NCBI RefSeq assembly: GCF_964033635.1
Contig: NZ_OZ035533.1
Span: 620,001 to 684,000, forward strand
Length of the DNA stretch: 64,000 nt
Reading direction: 5' to 3'
Source of the DNA: Chitinophaga sp. MM2321
GTDB taxonomy: Bacteria > Bacteroidota > Bacteroidia > Chitinophagales > Chitinophagaceae
Part shown: positions 18,040 through 26,876 of the stretch, one piece after another
How the letters are laid out: each line of letters opens with the position of its first letter
Position numbering within the stretch: the first letter of the stretch is position 1
Program-made: the position numbers and the translations under genes
The notes under the pieces: model-generated
Databases searched by the model: none
The model's input: only the letters and a program-made list of their open reading frames with translations
What the model was told of the DNA's origin: nothing

Positions 18040-18085
18040 CCAATTTTTTGCCGCTACGCCTGCAAGCGTGGCGGTTTTTTATTGG
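18040..18085. other. Hairpin between FecR and SusC genes
   Basis: CCGCTACGC (18051-18059) pairs with GCGTGGCGG (18066-18074) with one G-T pair, and outer CCAAT/ATTGG bases also match. The T-run lies on the plus-strand side, so it does not look like a terminator for the minus-strand operon. It may tune FecR versus SusC expression. Confidence 0.45.
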
Positions 18086-18093
18086 ATATAATT

Positions 18094-19269
18094 TTACATT
18101 TTGGAAACGATGAGTCGTCTGTTATGCTCTATTTTAAACCGTACTCCCATTCCGGAAAGGGCTTCTAACACATCTGCCAGCTTTAAACTTCTTTGGGCTT
18201 CGCCATAAAATTCAAATCCTGGTATTTCTCCCTCATAAACGATTTCTATATCATACCACCTGGCCAATTGTTTCATCACTTTTTTCAGTGGAAGATGATT
18301 GAAATCAAAAATGCCATTCTTCCATGCGAGGTCCTGCGCTATATCTGTAGGGATGATATTCCCGTTTATATAAGCCTCGCCTGGCTTTAGCAGCCGGTCA
18401 TTTATCCTGATCACTCCTTTGAGCAGGGAGGTTTTTATAGCTGGTTCGTCTGTATAGCTATTTATATTAAAGGCAGTGCCGAGTACAATGATCTCCTCCT
18501 TGTAGGTTTTAACAATAAATGGGTGAGCAGGATCAGGCGCCACTTCAAAATAAACTTCCCCGGTTACCGATACGATCCGCTGTTTACCGGTAAAGCTTAC
18601 AGGATAGCTAACGCTGGATGCCGCATTCAATAAAACCCGGGTACCATCCGGCAATGTGAGCTGGTATTGGCCCCCGTTGGGAGTTTGCATCGTATTGTAG
18701 GAAACGGCGCTTTCCGGAGTGTTGGTGCTACCTGACTTTACATATTCCACCTGGCCGTTTTTTCGTTTGACTATTTTTATATCTCCCTGCTGCGCAAGGT
18801 TTCCATTATCGGCCTTGTCAAGTACAATAGTGGAACCATCAGCCAGCGTAAGGATGGCCTTATCACCACCGGGTGCAATATCATTTACCGGAGATGTTGG
18901 AATAGTATGAACAATAGCTGGTTTTATAGTGGAAGTGTTGAGCCAGAAAAAAGTTCCGACACTGGATAAGATGATTACTGCTGCTGCATACCGGAACCAG
19001 GCTGTTTTCAGTAAAGGAATGCGTTGCAGCGGTTTTTCTACAGGAGCGTTGAAAGTTTGTGTTGTGAGTTGTTGCCACAATTTATCGGAACGCGTTGCTG
19101 TCCATAGTGGATGTTCGTCCATTTGTTCCAGTAGAACCCGGATATCTTCCTGTATCAGTGCATCGTACTGCCCGCTGCGTATAGCAGCTTGTAACTCCTC
19201 CAGTTCATCCGGGAGAAGTTGACCAAGGCGAAGGCCATCCAGCAAGGCAGTAAAACGAGAATCGGTCAT
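18094..19269 (-). CDS. FecR-family anti-sigma factor
   Basis: The protein has 391 residues. A cytoplasmic N-terminal part of about 90 residues contacts sigma, one membrane segment lies near 93-110 (FRYAAAVIILSSVGTFFWL), and the rest is periplasmic. That part carries the FecR core (PNGGQYQLTLPDGTRVLLN, FTGKQRIVSVTGEVYFEV, FIVKTYKEEIIVLGTAFN) and a C-terminal STN-contacting DUF4974-like domain (FNHLPLKKVMKQLARWYDI). It should hold the neighbouring sigma factor inactive until the STN-SusC is loaded with substrate. It lies 77 bases after the sigma gene and about 120 bases before SusC. Confidence 0.92.
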   Translation of the reverse strand: MTDSRFTALLDGLRLGQLLPDELEELQAAIRSGQYDALIQEDIRVLLEQMDEHPLWTATRSDKLWQQLTTQTFNAPVEKPLQRIPLLKTAWFRYAAAVIILSSVGTFFWLNTSTIKPAIVHTIPTSPVNDIAPGGDKAILTLADGSTIVLDKADNGNLAQQGDIKIVKRKNGQVEYVKSGSTNTPESAVSYNTMQTPNGGQYQLTLPDGTRVLLNAASSVSYPVSFTGKQRIVSVTGEVYFEVAPDPAHPFIVKTYKEEIIVLGTAFNINSYTDEPAIKTSLLKGVIRINDRLLKPGEAYINGNIIPTDIAQDLAWKNGIFDFNHLPLKKVMKQLARWYDIEIVYEGEIPGFEFYGEAQRSLKLADVLEALSGMGVRFKIEHNRRLIVSKM

Positions 19270-19346
19270 ATAGCAGCTTTAGACTATAAAGACGATCACC
19301 GTAAACAAGTGGCGTAAGCAAAAAGAAAAAAAGTAAAGAAAAGATA

Positions 19347-19943
19347 TTAAAGGAAAAACAACCAGCTGCTACCGGTCAGTATCAATTCGGGGAATCGCTG
19401 GCGGACGTACTGCCGTACAGACCGGCGGGCCAGTTCCAGGTGTTTTTTAATGGTGAGCCGTGACAGCTGCAATTGTCCGGCAATGGCTTCGTAGGTCATG
19501 CTACCTGTATTGTACAATACATATACTTCACGTTGCTGAACAGGTAAATTCGCGATGGCTTCCTGTACCACTTCATGGTATCGTTTTTCCTGGAGCAGAT
19601 CTTCTATCCCCAATGTCTGCCTGTCCTGTTCCTGACTATAGCGATGGGCAAGCCGTTGTTGGTTTGCCAGTTTTTTGAGTTCATCAAATATCCGGTTACG
19701 GGCCATCACAAAAAGATAATCTTCCATACTGATTATCCGGGCCAACGCTGACCGCTTTTCCCAGCAGGTCATAAAAACCATTTGCACGATGTCTTCCGCC
19801 AGGGTTTCGTCATGTGTATATACCATAGCAGCATTAAATACAGTAGGAGCGTATCTGGTATAAAGGGTATGAAAAGCAGTAGGGTCACCCGCTGACAGCC
19901 GCGCAGGTAGTAAACAATCGTTGTATAGTGTAATGTCTGGCAG
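19347..19943 (-). CDS. ECF (FecI-like) RNA polymerase sigma factor
   Basis: Region 2 (AEDIVQMVFMTCWEKR, DYLFVMARNRIFDELKK) and region 4 (LPVQQREVYVLYNTGSMTYEAIAGQLQLSRLTIKKHL) are clear. The first ATG, at 19826, would cut off region 2.1. Upstream in the same frame the sequence is still sigma-like (LLPARLSAGDPTAFHTLY and TRYAPTVFNAA). This continues back to a stop at 19962-19964, but no ATG, GTG or TTG occurs there. The best starts are CTG at 19943 or ATT at 19946, giving 198-199 residues, a normal length. Either a rare start codon is used or the start is damaged. The C-terminus is hydrophobic (SSWLFFL), as in the other sigma factor here. It should drive the operon downstream. Confidence 0.85.
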   Translation of the reverse strand: MPDITLYNDCLLPARLSAGDPTAFHTLYTRYAPTVFNAAMVYTHDETLAEDIVQMVFMTCWEKRSALARIISMEDYLFVMARNRIFDELKKLANQQRLAHRYSQEQDRQTLGIEDLLQEKRYHEVVQEAIANLPVQQREVYVLYNTGSMTYEAIAGQLQLSRLTIKKHLELARRSVRQYVRQRFPELILTGSSWLFFL

Positions 19944-20069
19944 AATCGTGGAATAGTTAACCTAAAAATAGCGATAGTATTTCAATTTCTTCAAAATAAA
20001 AAATACGCTCGCAGTTCCTGGTAAACAAGGATGATGCAAATGGGAAAGCAATACAGGTAATGGTTTTGT

Positions 20070-20978
20070 CTAAGAGCGGCTGAGTGGGGGCTGCGTCTCT
20101 TTTTTAACCCCTGATCTATATTGATATGGACTTTGACCGGTATAGTCCCGGAAAACCTTACAAAAGTGTGAGCTGGAATTATATCCGCATGAATAAGCGA
20201 TATCAGAAATGGGTAGGTCCTGCTCTATTAAAATTTTTCTTGCATGTGCCATCCGTAATTCCAGCAGATATTGCGAAAAGCTCATTTTAGTTCTTTTCTT
20301 AAAATACCGGCATAAGGACTGTTCTGTCATACAGGCAATGTCTGCCACCTGTTTTAATGAAATTTGTTCATAGAGATTATTCTTTATAAAATTGATGATG
20401 CTGATTAGTTTGTCAGAACCTTGAGATTCAAGACCGTTTGCATCGTCGCTGGCAATAAAACTTTTTTCGGAAGAAACCGATATGAGGTGCATGATTCTCA
20501 ATAGGGCTTCCACCTTTTCGAAGCCTTTTGCAGAAGTCAGCTCCAGCAATTTATCAGCGATGATTTGCTTCGACTCGCCAAATATCTTGATGCCCTTTGA
20601 TGCTTGTGCTATCATTTCCTTTATTCCTTCAAATTCTTTTACAGAATCAAACATCTGTTGAAAAATCTGTGGATTGAAATAGGTAACAATCACTTTTGAC
20701 TCCAGGCATGAATCCTCTTTATAAAAGTCCGGATCACTTAACCATACATGAGGAACGTTGGAACCAATGAATACCATATCCCCTGATTCAAATGGTTCTA
20801 CTTTATTCCCGATGATCCTTTTTCCATAACCTTCCAATATCAGTACCAACTCAAGTTCGGGATGAGAATGAAAACACGGCCGGCCATGAAAAGGGGAGGC
20901 TAAGAAAGACTGGTTTCTTAACTCAACAAATAATGAGTCATTAACTAAAGGAGTGATTTGTGTTCGTAATAGCCTCAT
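20070..20978 (-). CDS. AraC-family transcriptional regulator with cupin sensor domain
   Basis: The protein has 302 residues. The N-terminal 150 residues form a cupin-like AraC ligand domain (FHSHPELELVLILEGYGKRIIGN, SGDMVFIGSNVPHVW). The C-terminal 100 residues carry two helix-turn-helix units (LKQVADIACMTEQSLCRYFKKR and ISDIAYSCGYNSSSHFCKVF). It is transcribed away from the large plus-strand SusC locus that starts 800 bases off. It is the natural candidate to control that locus, responding to a small sugar. No partner kinase is nearby. Confidence 0.9.
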   Translation of the reverse strand: MRLLRTQITPLVNDSLFVELRNQSFLASPFHGRPCFHSHPELELVLILEGYGKRIIGNKVEPFESGDMVFIGSNVPHVWLSDPDFYKEDSCLESKVIVTYFNPQIFQQMFDSVKEFEGIKEMIAQASKGIKIFGESKQIIADKLLELTSAKGFEKVEALLRIMHLISVSSEKSFIASDDANGLESQGSDKLISIINFIKNNLYEQISLKQVADIACMTEQSLCRYFKKRTKMSFSQYLLELRMAHARKILIEQDLPISDIAYSCGYNSSSHFCKVFRDYTGQSPYQYRSGVKKETQPPLSRS

Positions 20979-21424
20979 TTTTTTATGGTTATAAGCGACT
21001 AATTAAAAGCAGTATACGCTGAATATCAATGAATTAAGATAAAGTAGATAGCCAGATTGAGCAAAAGTTATTTTCAGTAATTAATGATGATAATTTGTTT
21101 GGAAAACTAAGTATCTATCTAAATCTCTTAAAAAGTTTTAGCATTTTCCTACTTCTTATAGGAGCGGTTGGTATGTATTTTTTATAGCACGTGACATCTT
21201 CCTGTTCATAAAAGTTAAATATTCTAAAAAGGAGGATAATAAAATGATATTAGTAGGGAATAGGAGAATTACTTTTGAATATAGAATGATAGCGATAAAG
21301 TTCCCGGGATGAATCTGGGAAGCACATATATGCTATTTGATACCGATATTTCTGTTCTTCACTTTCATAATCCTTTTTTCAAAAATAGAGAAAAGACTGA
21401 ATAAAAAAAATATTTAAAAAAAAG

Positions 21425-21455
21425 TTTGGATATGCCGGAATATTGCATATTTTTG
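21425..21455 (+). promoter_or_regulatory. Bacteroidota-type promoter of the SusC/GH5 locus
   Basis: TTTG at 21425-21428 is followed after exactly 19 bases by TATTTTTG (21448-21455). This matches the Bacteroidota sigma-ABfr pattern of -33 TTTG and -7 TAnnTTTG. Transcription would begin near 21462. Confidence 0.65.
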
Positions 21456-21562
21456 AAAATAGTCAACGTACACTATTTTATCAGAACAATCTTAACAGGA
21501 GGGGGGGCGTGTGCGATTTTACAACTGTTACATTACTATAAAAACACGTATGAAAAATAGGT

Positions 21563-21587
21563 ATCGATAGCTATTGCTACTATCGAT
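21563..21587 (+). other. Leader hairpin before the SusC gene
   Basis: ATCGATAG and CTATCGAT form a perfect 8-bp stem around a 9-base loop in the predicted leader. It may affect translation or be a regulator site; no known riboswitch pattern is evident. Confidence 0.4.
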
Positions 21588-21785
21588 TGGGTGAGGTATA
21601 TCCCCAGACCATATATAACCGATAAGCATCGACTTTTATTAACAACTGATCCTTAAGTATCAACCAGGATGCCCCAAAAGCAGGCATAGGGGAGGTGATG
21701 CTGTTTCTACTGATCATCAACCAAATCTTGTATGTTTTCTGGACACCAGAAGCTTTACGTCACTTATTAAAAACAATTCCCGTTT

Positions 21786-24700
21786 ATGAAATCATTTCAA
21801 TCGACTGGGGCCACCACTATGAAATTTTTGTCCGCTGGAGTGGTGTGTCAGTGCTTAAACTTATCGGTAAGAAAAAGTTTAAGGCCTTTGTCATCCTTAA
21901 AGCTTTTATTGCTGTTGGTTATTACGGTAGGCATGAGCCTTACCGGTTTTGCGCAACAAAATAAGAAGATCACCGGTACTGTACTGGATTCCACCAGCAG
22001 CGAACGTTTGCCTGGTATATCCGTAATAGTTGCAGGCACAAAAAACGGTGCGCAAACAGATGTGAACGGAAATTTTTCCCTCACTGTTTCCGAAAACGCA
22101 ACATTGATTTTCAGACACGTAGGTTATCAACAAAAGACCGTTAAGGTAGGGGAAGCTGCTACTATTGATGTAAGGCTCTCTTCTTCTGAACATGACCTCG
22201 ATCAGGTAGTGGTAGTAGCTTATGGAAAGCAGAAAAAGGCAACTGTAACCGGCGCTATTGTTTCCATTTCAACCAAGGAAATCAAGCAAAGCCCGGCTGC
22301 GAATCTGGCCGTTTCACTGGCGGGTCGTTTACCAGGGCTCACAGCGATGCAACGGAGTGGAGAACCCGGTCGCGATATCACGCAGTTGTTTGTACGCGGA
22401 CAAGGTACCATCAATGCGCAATCTCCCATCGTATTGGTGGATGGGGTAGAGCGTGAACTGACCTACATCGATCCAAATGAAGTAGAGTCCGTGACCATCC
22501 TAAAGGATGCGTCCTCCACCGCCATTTTTGGGGTGAGAGGGGCGAATGGCGTGATCCTGGTAACCACCAGAAGAGGAACGTCGGAAATTCCGGAAATTAA
22601 CTTCTCCGCTGAAGGAGGTACCCAAAGCTTTACCAGATTTATTACACCGGTAGACGCCTTTGAATACGCCACCCTGAGAAACCAGGCCCAAAGAAACGAC
22701 GGACAAGGTGATGCGTTTTCTCCCGAAGCACTGGAGCATTTCCGCCTCGGAGATGATCCTATTCGCTATCCCAATACCAACTGGAAAGATATGTTGATAA
22801 AACCAGCTTCTTTACAACAACGGTACAATCTTAATATTTCCGGCGCCAATAAGAGTTTACGGTACTTCGTAAACGCAGGGTATCTCAATCAGGGCGGACA
22901 GTTCAAATTTGAAAAAGGACTTCCCTACGATCCGAGTTTTAAACTAGACAGGTATAACTTCCGTTCCAATATAGATCTGCAGATCAACAAATCACTGAAA
23001 GCATTTTTGAATGTGGCAGGTTATCTTGAAAAGCAAAATATGCCGTTGGGTGTGTTAAACCTCGTAGGCCGCGATGAAGTAGCCAACTCTTCACCTGCTT
23101 TATGGGTGATGGCATACATGAACTACCTCAATGCTACGGTGCCTCCGTATACGCCAGATGGACAGGTGATCACCACGATCACAACGGATCACCCGGCGCT
23201 GGGCCAGTTAAATCGTACTGGTTATGCACAACAGACCAGAAGTAACGTAACAGCTACTTATGGTATGGAACAGTCACTGGAATTTATCACACCCGGTTTA
23301 ACAGCAAGAGCGGTGATGTCTTTCGATTCTAAGAGCACCAATAACTTTTATGCAGGGCGCGATTATGAAAGATGGGAACAAGTTATTCTTCGTGGTGTAC
23401 CGGGCGCAGATGGCCAGGATAGCGTGAAGTATATCAACCATGCACAAAAGAATACGCCTTTAACCGTTTCTGGCTCCCGGTTTTTTACCTCCTTCTCGGA
23501 TTTCCAGGGATCGTTGAATTATGTGAGAGGATTTGGCAAACACGCGGTGACTGGGTTATTACTTTATCAACAGCAGAAAACAATCATCAACGAATCATTG
23601 CCATTTAACCTCATCGGTTCGGCTGCAAGGGCTACCTACGGATATGATAACAAATACTTTGCTGAGTTTAACGCCGGTTATAATGGTTCGGAACAATTTG
23701 CCAAAGGAAGAAGATTTGGATTTTTCCCCGCAGTATCTGCTGCCTGGGTAATATCGAATGAAGCATTCTTAGCCAATCATAGAATCATCAATTCCCTGAA
23801 AATAAGAGGCTCCTATGGTACCGTTGGAAACGACCGTATCGGTGGCAGAAGATTCTTATATATTGATGATCTGCAAGTAGGCGGGGGCGGTGCTTCTGGA
23901 AGTTTAGGATCCGGTAGCACGATTGTAACCAGCCTGTTGAAAAATGAAATGCTGCAGTGGGAAGTGTCGAAGAAATCAAACATCGGTTTCGAAATAGGAT
24001 TGTTTGATCAATTAAGTCTGACGGTAGATATATATAGTGAGAAAAGAGATAATATCCTGCGGAACAGGGGAAAGATACCGGTGTTAAACGGACTTCCCGT
24101 GAGTGCATTGCCGCCGGTGAACATAGGCGTCGTTAAAAATCATGGATATGAAATTGAACTGAACTACCGTAAACGTTTCAATAGTAACTGGTCCATGTTA
24201 TCAAAATTAAACCTGAACTATACTTCTAACAGGCAACTGTATGCGGATGAACCACTGTTACCCGAATCCTATGCATACCGCTTTAGGGAAACCGGTTACA
24301 GGATAGGTCAGAGCTTTGGATATATCGTGGATGGCTACTTTGCTGATCAGGCAGAAATTGATCGTTCGCCGGTGCAACGCGTAGGTGGTCACGATTCAAG
24401 ACCTGGTGATTTTAGGTATAAAGACTTAAACGGTGATGGGGTGGTAGATGCACAGGACGTTGCGCCTATCGGTTATTCCGCTGTTCCGGAGTTTACGTTT
24501 GGTGGTGCCTTCAATGTTACCTACAAAAACTTTGATGTAAGTATATTAGTACAAGGTATCACGAACGTAACGGCTTACTATGGTGGTGCAGGTACAATGT
24601 CTGCCAACTACTATGTTAAACGTCACCTGGAAGCCTGGACACCGGAGCGTGTTGCTGCCGGAGAAAAAATCAGCTATCCCCGCTTGACAACAGAAGGATC

Positions 24701-24956
24701 GCCAAACGAAATTGGTAACTCATTTTTCATAAGAGACGGGAGTTATATCCGGTTGAAGAACGTAGAATTAGGCTACAGATTCCCGATGTATCTGGCCAAA
24801 AAGATAGGCGCCAAAGGTATAAGAGCTTATACGAATGGATTTAATCTGGCAACCTGGGACAGGCTCCCAACCAGAGATATAGATCCTGAGGTAATAAATG
24901 AAACCTCTTATCCCATTATCAAGACTATCAATTTTGGGCTAAACATCACCTTCTAA
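21786..24956 (+). CDS. SusC/RagA TonB-dependent outer-membrane transporter
   Basis: The protein has 1056 residues; a second possible start lies 11 codons in (21819). The signal region ends in GMSLTGFAQQ. Then come a CarboxypepD_reg-like domain (KITGTVLDSTSSERLPGISV), the DQVVVVAYGKQKK segment, the plug (LVDGVERELTYIDPNEVE, ILKDASSTAIFGVRGANGV) and a barrel ending FGLNITF. There is no STN domain, in line with control by AraC rather than sigma/FecR. It is the first gene of a long operon, with SusD 20 bases downstream and hydrolases following. Its substrate is probably the oligosaccharide cut by the GH5/GH2 enzymes. Confidence 0.93.
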   Translation: MKSFQSTGATTMKFLSAGVVCQCLNLSVRKSLRPLSSLKLLLLLVITVGMSLTGFAQQNKKITGTVLDSTSSERLPGISVIVAGTKNGAQTDVNGNFSLTVSENATLIFRHVGYQQKTVKVGEAATIDVRLSSSEHDLDQVVVVAYGKQKKATVTGAIVSISTKEIKQSPAANLAVSLAGRLPGLTAMQRSGEPGRDITQLFVRGQGTINAQSPIVLVDGVERELTYIDPNEVESVTILKDASSTAIFGVRGANGVILVTTRRGTSEIPEINFSAEGGTQSFTRFITPVDAFEYATLRNQAQRNDGQGDAFSPEALEHFRLGDDPIRYPNTNWKDMLIKPASLQQRYNLNISGANKSLRYFVNAGYLNQGGQFKFEKGLPYDPSFKLDRYNFRSNIDLQINKSLKAFLNVAGYLEKQNMPLGVLNLVGRDEVANSSPALWVMAYMNYLNATVPPYTPDGQVITTITTDHPALGQLNRTGYAQQTRSNVTATYGMEQSLEFITPGLTARAVMSFDSKSTNNFYAGRDYERWEQVILRGVPGADGQDSVKYINHAQKNTPLTVSGSRFFTSFSDFQGSLNYVRGFGKHAVTGLLLYQQQKTIINESLPFNLIGSAARATYGYDNKYFAEFNAGYNGSEQFAKGRRFGFFPAVSAAWVISNEAFLANHRIINSLKIRGSYGTVGNDRIGGRRFLYIDDLQVGGGGASGSLGSGSTIVTSLLKNEMLQWEVSKKSNIGFEIGLFDQLSLTVDIYSEKRDNILRNRGKIPVLNGLPVSALPPVNIGVVKNHGYEIELNYRKRFNSNWSMLSKLNLNYTSNRQLYADEPLLPESYAYRFRETGYRIGQSFGYIVDGYFADQAEIDRSPVQRVGGHDSRPGDFRYKDLNGDGVVDAQDVAPIGYSAVPEFTFGGAFNVTYKNFDVSILVQGITNVTAYYGGAGTMSANYYVKRHLEAWTPERVAAGEKISYPRLTTEGSPNEIGNSFFIRDGSYIRLKNVELGYRFPMYLAKKIGAKGIRAYTNGFNLATWDRLPTRDIDPEVINETSYPIIKTINFGLNITF

Positions 24957-24976
24957 TTTTTCTAATTAAATTTCAT

Positions 24977-26737
24977 ATGAAAAAGATAGCGTTACGATTT
25001 GTGGCAACAGCGGTTTTTGTTTCGTTGATTGCTGGTGCCGGATGCAACAAAAGCCCGCTGGATATTACGCCGGATGGCAGAATGTCGCTGGTGGATGTAT
25101 TTAAAAATCCTGATCGCACGGAAGGATATTTAAATACGGTATATAGTTCCATACCAAGTTATTTTTACTCCTATATAGAATACGCCATGTTGGCCAGTAC
25201 CACCGATGAATGTTCTGATTCCCAGGTGGGAAACCAGCCGGCAAATATCTCCGCGCAGTGGATTATCGGGGCGCTGAATCCCGGTAACAACCCATTGGCA
25301 GCGGGTGGTTATGGTAATAACGCCAACCACTACCCGGCTTTCTGGAGCGGTATCAGGAATGCGAATGTATTTCTTGAAAATATCGAAAATGCCACGGTGA
25401 GTAGCGAATTGTATCGTAGCAGAATGAGAGCGGAAGCGAAACTGCTCCGTGCTTTCTACTACTGGGAGCTGATCAAGCAATTTGGTCCAATGCCTATTGC
25501 AGATAAACCTTTCGACAATGCTTTTGACTACACCAGTTTAATACGCCCTACCTTTCAGGCGAACATAGATTTTATCGTGAAGGATTGTGATGAAGCCATT
25601 GCAGAGCCCACGCTACCCATGCGCCTGACGACAGAATCTGAAAGAGGCCGTTTTAGCAAAGCAGTGGCGTATGCGATTAAGTCCGAAGCATTATTGTACA
25701 ATGCCAGTCCGCTCTGGAATCCTGAAAATAACAAGGCGAAATGGCAGGCAGCAGCAGACGTTTCCAGAGAGGCATTGAGCAAACTCACCGCCGGCGACCT
25801 CTATAAACTGGCGCCCAATTATGAGAATTACTTTATTAGTTATTCAGATCTGACCACGTCTCCTTTGGATAAGGAAACGATTTATGAAGTGAATAAAAGG
25901 AATGAATCTTTATTGAGTTATGTCAATAATATTCCCAGCGTAGGAAACTACAAAGCAGGATCATGCCCTACCCAGGAATTAGTAGATAGCTATGATATGC
26001 AGGCTACCGGACAGCCAGCGATAACCGGCTACAGCGATGCAGACCACTTACAGCCCATTATTAATGCGGCATCCGGGTATGATGAAAAGAAGCCCTTCGT
26101 GGGAAGAGACCCCCGGTTTTATGCAACCGTATGGTACAACGGTGCCATCTATGATAACATTAAAGGTAAGGTACATACCGTAGAAACATTTCTCGGCGGT
26201 ACGGATCAACTGATGAAAGTACCACCGAACATGCAGAACACGCACACCGGTTACTACCTGAGAAAATTCATTGATCCTAAAGTGCAGGTGGGCCAGATTC
26301 CTAACCAAGGCTGGAAGAAGTTCAGACTGGCAGAGATCTATCTGAATTTCGCGGAAGCTGAAAACGAAGCTGCTGGCGCTACCCCTGATGTGTACAATGC
26401 GATCAACACTATCCGTAGAAGAGTGTCGATGCCGGATCTTCCGGCTGGCTTAACTCCCGCTGAGATGCGCGAGCGTATTCGCCGGGAACGTCGGGTGGAA
26501 CTGGTAATTGAAGAACATAGATTCTGGGATGTACGCCGGTGGAAGATTATCGACAAAACCGATAAAGTGGTGACAGGCATGGAAACCATTAAAAATGGAG
26601 ATGGCTCTTTCACTTACCAAAGATTTGTGACAGAACGCCGTAATGCATGGCAGGAGAAATATCTGTTGTTCCCTATACCCATAGGTGAAGCCGCTATTAT
26701 TCCTGATTTTGATATCAACCAGAATAACGGCTGGTAA
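24977..26737 (+). CDS. SusD/RagB family glycan-binding lipoprotein
   Basis: The protein has 586 residues with a lipobox LIAGAGC near residue 23. SusD features are the RAEAKLLRAFYYWELIKQFGP segment, FRLAEIYLNFAEAENEA, LVIEEHRFWDVRRW and the closing LLFPIPIGEAAIIPDF. It should sit on the outside of the outer membrane as the lid of the SusC channel encoded 20 bases upstream. It is intact, unlike two other SusD genes in this window. Confidence 0.93.
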   Translation: MKKIALRFVATAVFVSLIAGAGCNKSPLDITPDGRMSLVDVFKNPDRTEGYLNTVYSSIPSYFYSYIEYAMLASTTDECSDSQVGNQPANISAQWIIGALNPGNNPLAAGGYGNNANHYPAFWSGIRNANVFLENIENATVSSELYRSRMRAEAKLLRAFYYWELIKQFGPMPIADKPFDNAFDYTSLIRPTFQANIDFIVKDCDEAIAEPTLPMRLTTESERGRFSKAVAYAIKSEALLYNASPLWNPENNKAKWQAAADVSREALSKLTAGDLYKLAPNYENYFISYSDLTTSPLDKETIYEVNKRNESLLSYVNNIPSVGNYKAGSCPTQELVDSYDMQATGQPAITGYSDADHLQPIINAASGYDEKKPFVGRDPRFYATVWYNGAIYDNIKGKVHTVETFLGGTDQLMKVPPNMQNTHTGYYLRKFIDPKVQVGQIPNQGWKKFRLAEIYLNFAEAENEAAGATPDVYNAINTIRRRVSMPDLPAGLTPAEMRERIRRERRVELVIEEHRFWDVRRWKIIDKTDKVVTGMETIKNGDGSFTYQRFVTERRNAWQEKYLLFPIPIGEAAIIPDFDINQNNGW

Positions 26738-26777
26738 ATTGTTTTGGCGTGGGAAATGCCATTAGCTGATTATTATT

Positions 26778-26827
26778 TTGCAGTAGCCGCATTTTGTAAA
26801 CTTTACATACAAATGTGGCTGCTGCAA
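26778..26827 (+). other. Large hairpin between SusD and GH5 genes
   Basis: TTGCAGTAGCCGCATTTTGT pairs with ACAAATGTGGCTGCTGCAA over about 19 bp with one bulge and two G-T pairs. No T-run follows. Such structures between SusCD and enzyme genes can stabilise the upstream mRNA or reduce read-through, keeping transporter levels above enzyme levels (inference). Confidence 0.5.
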
Positions 26828-26876
26828 TATTGTTCCCTGCATTACCGGCAGGGATCATTAAACATTCATTGCTATC

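Larger units (their letters stand above)
20979..21785 (+). other. Divergent intergenic region and long SusC leader
   Basis: There are 807 bases with no supported gene. The AraC promoter should lie at the left end. A good Bacteroidota promoter is at 21425-21455, followed by a leader of about 325 bases. The leader contains a 7-base G run (near 21500) and an 8-bp hairpin at 21563-21587. A 90-codon frame from 21695 overlaps the SusC start and is not called. Confidence 0.6.

Noticed and set aside
18066..18080. Plus-strand terminator after the FecR-SusC hairpin
   Set aside because: The T-run is on the plus strand, where no gene ends; the flanking genes are on the minus strand.
21695..21964. 89-codon frame at the start of the SusC gene
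   Set aside because: It overlaps the SusC signal region in another frame and matches nothing.
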